From NCBI RefSeq assembly GCF_035762065.1, contig NZ_DASTPW010000048.1, forward strand, positions 1 to 64,000: a stretch of DNA of 64,000 bases, written 5' to 3'. Below the pieces are notes generated by a model that saw only the letters and a program-made list of their open reading frames with translations, was not told the DNA's origin and searched no databases. The position numbers were made by a program, and so were the translations under genes. The stretch is from Methylibium sp035762065. Lineage in GTDB: Bacteria; Pseudomonadota; Gammaproteobacteria; Burkholderiales; Burkholderiaceae_C. Of the stretch, positions 37,559 to 44,974 are shown one piece after another. The stretch's first letter is position 1; each line of letters begins with the position of its first letter.

Positions 37559-39519
37559 AGACGGCGCCGATCACGCCGGCGTCGATCGACTTCGGCCACG
37601 ACGGCCTGCCGCGCGCACGCGCCTTCGGCGACGTCTACCACGCCGCCGGCGGCGCGCTCGCGCAGGCCCGCCACGTCTTCCTCGGCGGCAACGGCCTGCC
37701 GCAGCGCTGGGCGCGGCGCGAGCGCTTCGTGATCGTCGAGACCGGCTTCGGGCTGGGCAACAACTTCCTCGCGACGTGGCGAGCCTGGCGCGACGATGCC
37801 GAGCGCTGCGAGCGGCTGTGGTTCGTCGCGATGGAGAAGCACCCGCCGCGGCGCGACGACCTGGCGATGGCGGCGCGCGACGACGCGGTGCGCGAGCTCG
37901 CGGCCGAGCTGCTCGCGCAATGGCCCCCGCCGACGCCGAACCTGCACCGCCTCGACTTCGACGCCGGCCGCGTGCGCCTGCTGCTCGGCTTCGGCGACGC
38001 GGCGGCGCTGCTGGCCGAGTTGGTCGCCGAGGCCGACGCCTTCTTCCTCGACGGCTTCGCGCCGCCGCTGAATCCGCAGATGTGGAGCGCGAGCGTGTTC
38101 AAGTCGCTCGGGCGGCTCGCGGCGCCGGGCGCCACCGCGGCGACCTGGTCGGCCGCGCGCGAGGTGCGCGACGGCCTTGGCTCGGCCGGCTTCGTCGTCA
38201 CGCGCGCTCCAGGCTTCGCCGGCAAGCGCGACATGACGGTCGCGCGCTTCGCGCCGCGGCACCGTGCGCCGGTGCCGGCCGGTGGCCTGCACCGGCACGA
38301 CGGCGAGCGCGCGGCCGTTGTCGTCGGTGCCGGGCTCGCCGGCGGCGCGGCCGCGTGGGCGCTGGCCCGCGAGGGCTGGCGCGTGACGGTGGTCGATCGC
38401 GCGCCGGCCGCCGCGCAGGGTGCCTCGGGCAACCCGGTCGGGCTCTTCCATGGCGTGGTGCACGCCGACGACGGGCCGCATGCCCGCGCACATCGCGCTG
38501 CGGCCTTGCGCGCGGCCACGCTGCTCGGGCCCTGGATCGCCGCGGGCCGCTTGCGTGGCGGCGTCAACGGCTTGCTGCGGCTCGATCGCCGCGACGCACC
38601 GGACGCTCGCGCGCTCGCCTTCGCGGCCGGCCACGCCGGCTGGCTCGAGCGCGAAGCGGCGCGCGCACGCTGCGGCGGCTTGGCGCTCGAGCAGGCGGCG
38701 TGGTGGTTCGAGCACGGCGGCTGGGTCGTGCCGGGCGAGCTGGTGAAAGCGCTGCTCGAGGAGAGCGGCGCCCGCTTCGTCGGCGGCTTCGACGCGCGGC
38801 GCATCGAGCGGATCGACGGCCTTTGGCACGTGATCGACGCGCAGGCGCGCATCGAACACGCGCCAGTGCTCGTGCTCGCGACGGCCGAGCGACTGCCGGC
38901 GCTGCTCGATGCCGCGACGGCTTCGATGCTCGGGCCGATCGCCGCGGTGCGCGGCCAGCTGAGCGCGATCGACGCGCGCCGCGTCGCCTCGCCGGTGCCG
39001 CTCAGCGGCGACGGCTACCTCGCGCCGCCGCTCGACGGCCGCTCGTGGTTCGGTGCGAGCAGCCGGCCGGACGACGACAACGCCTCGCCGTGCGACGCCG
39101 ATCACCGCGAGAACCGCCTGCGGCTCGCGCGGCTGGTCGGCGATCCGTCGCTGGCGGCCGCGGGCGACGACGAGATCGCTGCGACGCCGGGCCGCGTCGC
39201 CTGGCGGGCGATGGCGACCGACCGGCTGCCGCTGGTCGGCGCGCTTGCCGACGCCGAGGCCTGCGGCCTGGCCGAAGCCGGCGGTGCGCGCCTCGACGCG
39301 CTGCGCTTCGTGCCGCGTGTGCGCGACGCGGCCGGCGGCCTGCACGTGATCGGCGCGTTCGGCTCGCGCGGCATCGGCTGGTCGATGTTGTGCGGCGAGC
39401 TGCTCGCGCACTGGGTCGCCGGCACGCCCTGCCCCGTCGAGGCCGACCTGCGCGACGCGCTCGATCCGGCACGCGCCTGGCTCCGCGCGCGGCGTCAGGC
39501 TTCGCGCATCGATTCGTAG
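37555..39519 (+). CDS. mnmC: Bifunctional tRNA mnm5s2U34 methyltransferase / FAD-dependent cmnm5s2U34 oxidoreductase
   Basis: Enzyme completing the mnm5s2U wobble base in tRNA: the FAD domain removes the carboxymethyl group and the SAM domain methylates the resulting nm5s2U. The 654 residues show the methyltransferase motif VETGFGLGNNFLATW (about 60-74) and FFLDGFAPPLNPQMW (about 163-177). The oxidoreductase domain starts about residue 250 (AAVVVGAGLAGGAAAWALA) and ends with the FAD-binding IGAFGSRGIGWSM. The start overlaps the DUF3445 gene; the last 25 bases overlap the convergent trmH-like gene. Confidence 0.95.
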   Translation: MKTAPITPASIDFGHDGLPRARAFGDVYHAAGGALAQARHVFLGGNGLPQRWARRERFVIVETGFGLGNNFLATWRAWRDDAERCERLWFVAMEKHPPRRDDLAMAARDDAVRELAAELLAQWPPPTPNLHRLDFDAGRVRLLLGFGDAAALLAELVAEADAFFLDGFAPPLNPQMWSASVFKSLGRLAAPGATAATWSAAREVRDGLGSAGFVVTRAPGFAGKRDMTVARFAPRHRAPVPAGGLHRHDGERAAVVVGAGLAGGAAAWALAREGWRVTVVDRAPAAAQGASGNPVGLFHGVVHADDGPHARAHRAAALRAATLLGPWIAAGRLRGGVNGLLRLDRRDAPDARALAFAAGHAGWLEREAARARCGGLALEQAAWWFEHGGWVVPGELVKALLEESGARFVGGFDARRIERIDGLWHVIDAQARIEHAPVLVLATAERLPALLDAATASMLGPIAAVRGQLSAIDARRVASPVPLSGDGYLAPPLDGRSWFGASSRPDDDNASPCDADHRENRLRLARLVGDPSLAAAGDDEIAATPGRVAWRAMATDRLPLVGALADAEACGLAEAGGARLDALRFVPRVRDAAGGLHVIGAFGSRGIGWSMLCGELLAHWVAGTPCPVEADLRDALDPARAWLRARRQASRIDS

Positions 39520-40277
39520 AGGCAGACGGCCGCCGCCGCGGCGACGTTCAGCGACTCCTCGCCGCCCGGCTGCGGGATGCGGCGCAGCTCACTGCAGCGC
39601 GCCGCGATCGCCGCGGCCACGCCCTGCCCCTCATGGCCGAAGACCCAGGCGCACGGTTTGGGCAAGGCACCGTCGAGCAGGCTGCGCGGCGCATGCGAGC
39701 TGGTCGCCACCAGCGGCAGGCCGATCGCGTCGAGCGCCGCGGGCTCCACGCCTTCGACCAGCCGCAGCGAAAAATGCGCCCCCATGCCGGCGCGCAGCAC
39801 TTTCGGTGAGGCCAAGGCGGCCGTGCCCTTCAGCGCGACGACCTGCCGCACGCCGAAAGCCGCCGCGCTGCGCAGGATGCTGCCGACGTTGCCGGCATCT
39901 TGGAGACGATCGAGCACGACGGTCGGCACGCCGGGTTCGATCGCCTCGGTGAAGAGTGCGCCGGGGTCGATCAGGAATCCGATGGAGGCCGGCGATTCGA
40001 GCGCGCTGAGCTTCGCGAATTGCGCATCGGGCACGACGGCGATCGTCTCCGCGACACGCGCCAGTGCCTGCAGTTCCGCGCGCGCCCAGCCGCTTTCGCT
40101 GAGCACCGCCTGCCGCACCGGCGGCCCGCGCTCGCTGCAGGCGGCGCACAGGTGCTCGCCTTCGAGCCAGACACCGCCGTGCCTGCGGTAGCCGCCGGGA
40201 TCGTGCGCGAGCTTGCGCAGGCGCACCAGCAACGGGTTGTCGCGGGCGCCGAGGTGCCGGTGCGGCGCCGTGCTCAT
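39495..40277 (-). CDS. TrmH/SpoU-family RNA 2'-O-methyltransferase
   Basis: SPOUT-class RNA ribose methyltransferase of 260 residues. An N-terminal substrate-binding domain (NPLLVRLRKLAHDPGGYRRH, WLEGEHLCAAC) precedes the knotted catalytic domain. The catalytic motifs are VVLDRLQDAGNVGSILRSAA (motif 1), CAWVFGHEGQGVA (motif 2) and IPQPGGEESLNVAAAAAVCLY (motif 3). It resembles RlmB/TsnR-like rRNA enzymes, but the target is not readable. It starts with ATG 40277, which overlaps the rnhB stop, and is the last gene of the long operon. Confidence 0.92.
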   Translation of the reverse strand: MSTAPHRHLGARDNPLLVRLRKLAHDPGGYRRHGGVWLEGEHLCAACSERGPPVRQAVLSESGWARAELQALARVAETIAVVPDAQFAKLSALESPASIGFLIDPGALFTEAIEPGVPTVVLDRLQDAGNVGSILRSAAAFGVRQVVALKGTAALASPKVLRAGMGAHFSLRLVEGVEPAALDAIGLPLVATSSHAPRSLLDGALPKPCAWVFGHEGQGVAAAIAARCSELRRIPQPGGEESLNVAAAAAVCLYESMREA

Positions 40278-40990
40278 CGAGCGGCCGGCTGCGCAGCCGC
40301 GTCGGCAACAAGCGGGGTCGCCATCGTGATCGAAGGCGTCGCCGCGCCTTGCTCGACCACCACCGCGCGCGCCAGCGCCGCGCGCACCGGCGCGAAGCTG
40401 CGCCGGTGCACGATGCAGGCGCCGAGCCGCTGCAGTGCGTCGAGGTGCTCCGGCGTCGGATAGCCCTTGTGCACGGCGAAGCCGTAGCCCGGATGCTGGC
40501 TGCACAGCGATTCGCAGAGCCGGTCGCGATGCACCTTGGCGAGGATCGACGCGGCCGAGATCGCCGGCACGATCGCGTCGCCGCCGATCACCGCCTCGGC
40601 CTCGACACGCAGCTCGGGCAGCCGGTTGCCATCGACCAGCACGCGCTTCGGCACGAGCCGCAGCCCTTCGACCGCACGGCGCATCGCGAGCATCGTCGCG
40701 TGCAGGATGTTCAGGCGGTCGATCTCCTCGACGCTCGCTTCGGCGATCGAGCAGCACAGCGCGCGGTCGAGGATCTGCTCGTAGAGCTTCTCGCGTGTGC
40801 GCGCGCCGAGCTGCTTCGAATCGGCGAGGCCGCGGATGCGGCGGCGCGGATCGAGGATCACCGCGGCGGCGACGACCGGGCCGGCCAGCGGGCCCCGGCC
40901 GGCCTCGTCGACCCCCGCGACCAGCGCCGGCTCGGGCGCGCGCCAGTCGAGGCCGAGCTGCTCGCCCGAAGGACGCCGCCGGCTAGGCAT
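40274..40990 (-). CDS. rnhB: Ribonuclease HII
   Basis: Endonuclease that cuts RNA in RNA/DNA hybrids and excises single ribonucleotides misincorporated in DNA. The 238 residues carry the DEAGRG signature (VAGVDEAGRGPLAGP, Asp28-Glu29), a middle aspartate in RVLVDGNRLPEL and a late acidic site in AISAASILAKVHRDRL. It is longer than the E. coli enzyme (198) because of an N-terminal leader and an Ala/Thr-rich C-terminal tail of about 25 residues. It overlaps lpxB by eight bases; lpxB-rnhB adjacency is conserved in gamma- and betaproteobacteria. Confidence 0.96.
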   Translation of the reverse strand: MPSRRRPSGEQLGLDWRAPEPALVAGVDEAGRGPLAGPVVAAAVILDPRRRIRGLADSKQLGARTREKLYEQILDRALCCSIAEASVEEIDRLNILHATMLAMRRAVEGLRLVPKRVLVDGNRLPELRVEAEAVIGGDAIVPAISAASILAKVHRDRLCESLCSQHPGYGFAVHKGYPTPEHLDALQRLGACIVHRRSFAPVRAALARAVVVEQGAATPSITMATPLVADAAAQPAAR

Positions 40991-42113
40991 CGATCACCTC
41001 GGCGATCGCGTCGGTCGCGGCGCGCGCCGTGTCGCGGCGCAGCGCGAGGTGCAGCTCGGCGAAGCGCTCGGCGAGGCTTTCTCGGCCGGGCGCATCGTCG
41101 AGCCAGCGCAGCGTCGCGGCGGCCAGCGCCTCGGGCGTCATCGCGTCCTGGATGAGTTCGGGCACCACGAAGCGCTCGTGCAGGATGTTCGGCAGGCCGA
41201 CCCAGGGCTGGTAGCGCATGCGGCTCATGATCTGCCAGTTGAGCCAGGCGACGCGGTAGCCGATCACCATCGGCCGCTTGAACAGCGCGGCTTCGAGCGT
41301 CGCGGTGCCGCTGGCGACGATCGCGGCGTCGCAGGCGGCGAGCACTTCGTGGGAGCGGCCGTCGAGCGTCTCGACCGCGTCGCGCGCGCCCGCGGCATCG
41401 ATGCAGGCTTCGACCGCCTCACGCAGACCGGGGGCGATTGGCAACAGGCAGCGCAGGGCCGGCCGGGCCGCGCGCAACCGGACGGCGGCGCGCAGGAAGT
41501 CCGGCGCGATGTTGCGGATCTCGCCGCCGCGCGAGCCGGGCAGCACCGCGACGACCTCGTCGCCCGGGCTCAGGCCCAGTGCGGCTCGCGCAGCGGCGCG
41601 TGGCACCTCGAGCGGGATCGCATCGGCCAGCGGGTGGCCGACGTAGCTGGCCGCGACACCCGCTTTCGAAAGCAACGCCGGCTCGAACGGAAACACGCAC
41701 AGCACGTGGTCGGCCGAGGCCGCGAGCTTGTGGACGCGGCCGCCCCGCCAGGCCCAGATCGACGGGCAGACGAAGTGGATCGTCTTCATGCCGGCCGTCT
41801 TCAGCCGCGCTTCGAGGCCGAGGTTGAAATCGGGCGCGTCGATCCCGACGAAGGCCGCGGGCCGCTCGTCGAGCAGCCGGTCGCCGAGCTCGCGGCGCAG
41901 CTTGACGAGCGAGCGATAGACGCGGATCACGTCGGCGAAGCCGTGCACCGCGAGGCGGTCGGCCGGCCACCACGCGTCGAAGCCCTCGGCCTGCAGACGC
42001 GGGCCACCGATGCCGGCGGCATGAAGCGCCGGCCAGCGCTGCTTCAGGCCGCCCATCAGCAACGCGGCGAGCAGGTCGCCCGAGGCCTCGCCGGCGACCA
42101 TGCCGAGGCGCAT
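40983..42113 (-). CDS. lpxB: Lipid-A-disaccharide synthase
   Basis: GT-B (family 19) peripheral membrane glycosyltransferase that condenses UDP-2,3-diacylglucosamine with lipid X to give lipid A disaccharide 1-phosphate. The 376 residues begin RLGMVAGEASGDLLAALLM, the family signature, followed by VHGFADVIRVYRSLVKLRREL, GIDAPDFNLGLE and LPGSRGGEIRNIAP. The C-terminal half has ASGTATLEAALFKRPMVIGYR. It lies 11 bases after lpxA. Confidence 0.97.
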   Translation of the reverse strand: MRLGMVAGEASGDLLAALLMGGLKQRWPALHAAGIGGPRLQAEGFDAWWPADRLAVHGFADVIRVYRSLVKLRRELGDRLLDERPAAFVGIDAPDFNLGLEARLKTAGMKTIHFVCPSIWAWRGGRVHKLAASADHVLCVFPFEPALLSKAGVAASYVGHPLADAIPLEVPRAAARAALGLSPGDEVVAVLPGSRGGEIRNIAPDFLRAAVRLRAARPALRCLLPIAPGLREAVEACIDAAGARDAVETLDGRSHEVLAACDAAIVASGTATLEAALFKRPMVIGYRVAWLNWQIMSRMRYQPWVGLPNILHERFVVPELIQDAMTPEALAAATLRWLDDAPGRESLAERFAELHLALRRDTARAATDAIAEVIDA

Positions 42114-42124
42114 CGCGCGATGCC

Positions 42125-42913
42125 TCAGCGGACGATGCCGCGCCGGGACGCGCCGAGGAAGGCGAGCACGGCTTCGACGTCGCCGTCGCCGCCCTCGACC
42201 GCGCCCTTCAGCGCGGCGATCTCGAGCTTCGACTGCTCCAGGGTCAGGCCGTTGCGGTACAGCAGGCGGTGCATCTGCTTGACCTGCGCGATGCGCGCCG
42301 CATCGAAGCCGCGGCGGCGCAGGCCTTCGACGTTGAAGCCGTGCACCTTGGCCGGATTGCCGTCGACCATCATGAAAGGCGGCACGTCCTGCGACAGCGC
42401 GGTCTGGAAGCCGGCCATCGCATGCGCACCGATCTTCACGAACTGGTGCACGCCGGTCAGGCCACCGACGATCACCCAGTCGCCCACATGCACATGGCCG
42501 GCGAGCGTCGCGAGGTTCGCGAGGATGCAGTGGCTGCCGAGCTGCACGTCGTGCGCGATGTGCACATAGGCCATCACCCAGTTGTCGTTGCCGATCCGGG
42601 TGGTGCCCGCGTCCTGCACGGTGCCGCAGTTGAAGGTGCAGAACTCGCGGATGGTGTTGCCGTCGCCGATCTCGAGCGCGGTCGGCTCGCCGGCGTACTT
42701 CTTGTCCTGCGGCGCGCCGCCCAGGGCGTTGTGGTGGCCGATGCGGTTGTTCGCGCCGATCGTGGTGCGGCCTTCGATCACGCAGTGCGCGCCGATCGTG
42801 GTGCCGGCGCCAATGCGGACATCGGCGCCGATCACGCTGTAGGGGCCGACGCTCACGTCGGCGGCGAGTTCGGCCTTGGGGTCGACCAGCGCGGTCGGGT
42901 GGATCAGGCTCAT
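42125..42913 (-). CDS. lpxA: UDP-N-acetylglucosamine acyltransferase
   Basis: Left-handed beta-helix acyltransferase for the first step of lipid A synthesis, using 3-hydroxyacyl-ACP. The 262 residues consist of hexapeptide repeats (VGPYSVIGADVRIGAGTTIG onward). The catalytic-histidine region is NRIGHHNALGGAPQDKKYAGE, and the C-terminal helical part is NVEGLRRRGFDAARIAQVK. It starts seven bases after fabZ and belongs to the lpxD-fabZ-lpxA-lpxB block. Confidence 0.97.
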   Translation of the reverse strand: MSLIHPTALVDPKAELAADVSVGPYSVIGADVRIGAGTTIGAHCVIEGRTTIGANNRIGHHNALGGAPQDKKYAGEPTALEIGDGNTIREFCTFNCGTVQDAGTTRIGNDNWVMAYVHIAHDVQLGSHCILANLATLAGHVHVGDWVIVGGLTGVHQFVKIGAHAMAGFQTALSQDVPPFMMVDGNPAKVHGFNVEGLRRRGFDAARIAQVKQMHRLLYRNGLTLEQSKLEIAALKGAVEGGDGDVEAVLAFLGASRRGIVR

Positions 42914-42920
42914 CGAAGAC

Positions 42921-43352
42921 TCAGCCGACCTTGCGCATCGTGCACATCAGCTCGGCCTCGGCGGCGGTCTCGCCGGCGACGCTCGCACGCGCCCTGAACT
43001 TGTAGATGCCACCCTTCGAGCGATCGAAATCGACGTCGAGGATCAGCTGGTCACCCGGCTCCACCGGCCGCTTGAAGCGCGCGCCGTCGATGCCGACGAA
43101 ATAGATCACTGAGTCCTTCTCCTGCTGCTGCTCGGCAAAGCTGAGCAAGGCCGCGGCCTGGGCCAGCGATTCGAGCATCAGTACGCCCGGCATCACCGGC
43201 CGGTGCGGAAAGTGGCCGACGAAGTACGGCTCGTTGATCGAAACGTTCTTCAGCGCGCGGATGCGCTTGCCGGCTTCGAGCTCGAGCACGCGATCGACCA
43301 GCAGGATCGGGTAGCGATGCGGGAGCTTTTCGAGGATCTTGTGGATGTCCAT
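42921..43352 (-). CDS. fabZ: 3-hydroxyacyl-ACP dehydratase FabZ
   Basis: Hot-dog fold dehydratase of fatty-acid synthesis that turns 3-hydroxyacyl-ACP into trans-2-enoyl-ACP; it competes with LpxA/LpxD for hydroxyacyl-ACP. The 143 residues contain the catalytic motif YFVGHFPHRPVMPGVLMLES with His47 and Glu61, the same 14-residue spacing as E. coli His54/Glu68. PHRYPILLVDRVLEL near the N-terminus is also typical. It lies between lpxD and lpxA, its usual position. Confidence 0.97.
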   Translation of the reverse strand: MDIHKILEKLPHRYPILLVDRVLELEAGKRIRALKNVSINEPYFVGHFPHRPVMPGVLMLESLAQAAALLSFAEQQQEKDSVIYFVGIDGARFKRPVEPGDQLILDVDFDRSKGGIYKFRARASVAGETAAEAELMCTMRKVG

Positions 43353-43373
43353 CTTCTTCGCAGGTGGCGGCCT

Positions 43374-44462
43374 TCAGGGCGATTCCGCGGCATCGCCGGC
43401 GTTGCCGAGCGAGCGTTCGAGTGCGCGCACGCGATCGCGCAGCGCGTATAGCTGCCGCAGCGTCGCGGCGTTCTTTTCGAACGCGCGATTCTCGTCGAGC
43501 GGAAAGTAGCCGCTGTAGACACCCGGCTTCGCGATCGAGCGCATCACGGTCGCCTTCGCGGCGATGTGCACGTCGTCGGCGATCGTCAGGTGGCCCGCGA
43601 AGCCGGCCTGGCCCGCAACGGTGCAGCGTGCGCCGATCTGCGTGCTGCCGGCGATGCCGACGCAGGCGGCGATCGCGGTGCCCCGCCCGATGCGCACGTT
43701 GTGAGCGATCTGGATCAGGTTGTCGAGCTTGACGCCGTCTTCGATCACCGTGTCGTCGAGCGCGCCGCGGTCGATGCAGGTGTTGGCGCCGATCTCGACG
43801 TCGTCGCCGATGCGCACTGCGCCGAGTTGTTCGATCTTCACGTAACCAGCCTGGGTCGGCGCGAAGCCGAAGCCGTCGGCGCCGATCACCGCACCGCTGT
43901 GGACGATGCCGCGCGCACCGATCGTGCAGCCGAAGGCAACGACCGCTCGTGCATGCAGCCGCGTACCCTCCCCGATGCGCGCACCGCGACCGACGACGCA
44001 CTGCGCGCCGACGACGGCATCGGCTGCGATCTCCGCCTCGGCCTCCACGACGGCGAGCGGGCCGATGCTGGCCGTCGGATGCACCCGCGCGCTCGGGTCG
44101 ACCCGCGCGCTCGGATCGACGCCCACCGGCGCCGCGGGCCGCGTGCGCCGCGCCCACCACTGCGTGAGCCGCGCGAAGTAGAGGTAGGGATCGTCGGCGA
44201 CGATCGCCGCGCCGCGCGAGGCAGCCTCGTTGCGCAACGACGGCGCAACGACGACGCAGCCGGCCGCCGAGCCGGCCAGTTGCACTCGATAACGCGGGTT
44301 CGAAAGGAAGGTGATCGCGCTCGCGCCAGCGGCTTCCAGCGTAGCGATGCGGTCGATCGGGGTGTCGGCCGAGCCGACCAATTCGCCGCCGAGAGCGGCG
44401 ACGATCTCGCGCAGCGTGACGGGAGCGGCGCCCATCACCGCATGCGCGGCCGCCGCGCTCAC
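43374..44462 (-). CDS. lpxD: UDP-3-O-(3-hydroxyacyl)glucosamine N-acyltransferase
   Basis: Trimeric acyltransferase for the third lipid A step. The 362 residues have the N-terminal uridine-binding domain (VTLREIVAALGGELVGSADT, ITFLSNPRYRVQLAGS), then a long left-handed beta helix of hexapeptide repeats. The catalytic histidine region is DNLIQIAHNVRIGRGTAIAA, and a C-terminal helix ends the protein (KNAATLRQLYALRDRVRALE). The ATG overlaps the skp stop by four bases. Confidence 0.97.
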   Translation of the reverse strand: MSAAAAHAVMGAAPVTLREIVAALGGELVGSADTPIDRIATLEAAGASAITFLSNPRYRVQLAGSAAGCVVVAPSLRNEAASRGAAIVADDPYLYFARLTQWWARRTRPAAPVGVDPSARVDPSARVHPTASIGPLAVVEAEAEIAADAVVGAQCVVGRGARIGEGTRLHARAVVAFGCTIGARGIVHSGAVIGADGFGFAPTQAGYVKIEQLGAVRIGDDVEIGANTCIDRGALDDTVIEDGVKLDNLIQIAHNVRIGRGTAIAACVGIAGSTQIGARCTVAGQAGFAGHLTIADDVHIAAKATVMRSIAKPGVYSGYFPLDENRAFEKNAATLRQLYALRDRVRALERSLGNAGDAAESP

Positions 44463-44974
44463 TTCGCCGAGTTCAGCGCCTTGATCACCTTCTCGGTGAT
44501 GTCGACGCGCGGGCCGGCGAACACGGCTTCCTGCAGGATGACGTCGTACTTCTCGGTCTCGAAGATCTGCTTGATCACGCGGTTCGCACGATCGACGACG
44601 GCCGAGAGTTCTTCGTTCTTGCGCTGATTCAGGTCTTCCTGGAACTCACGGCGCTTGCGCTGGAACTCGCGGTCCTGCTCGACGAGTTCGCGCTGGCGGC
44701 GGTTGCGCTCGCTTTCGGCGAGCGTCGGCGCGTCCTTCTCCAGCTTGTCGGAGGCGGCCTTCAGCTTGGCGGCGACGTCGGCGATGTCCTTCTCCCGCTT
44801 CGAGAACTCGCTTTCAAGCTTCGCTTGCGCCGCTTTCGCCGGGGCCGCCTCGCGCAGGACGCGCTCGCTGTTGACGTAGCCGATCTTCAGTTCCTGCGCC
44901 AGCACGCTCGTCGGCGCCGCGCTCGAAAGAGCCGCCGCCGCGAGCAGCGCCATCCACTGCAAAGTCTTCATCAA
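44459..44974 (-). CDS. skp: OmpH/Skp-family periplasmic chaperone
   Basis: Periplasmic holdase that carries unfolded outer-membrane proteins to the BAM complex. The 171 residues show a signal peptide (cleavage after TSVLA before QELKIGYVNSERV). A long Lys/Glu/Arg-rich coiled-coil tentacle region follows (about 45-125), then a short C-terminal beta segment (YDVILQEAVFAGPRVDIT). It overlaps the bamA stop by four bases and the lpxD start by four, so it is translated between its client machine and lipid A synthesis. Confidence 0.95.
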   Translation of the reverse strand: MMKTLQWMALLAAAALSSAAPTSVLAQELKIGYVNSERVLREAAPAKAAQAKLESEFSKREKDIADVAAKLKAASDKLEKDAPTLAESERNRRQRELVEQDREFQRKRREFQEDLNQRKNEELSAVVDRANRVIKQIFETEKYDVILQEAVFAGPRVDITEKVIKALNSAK

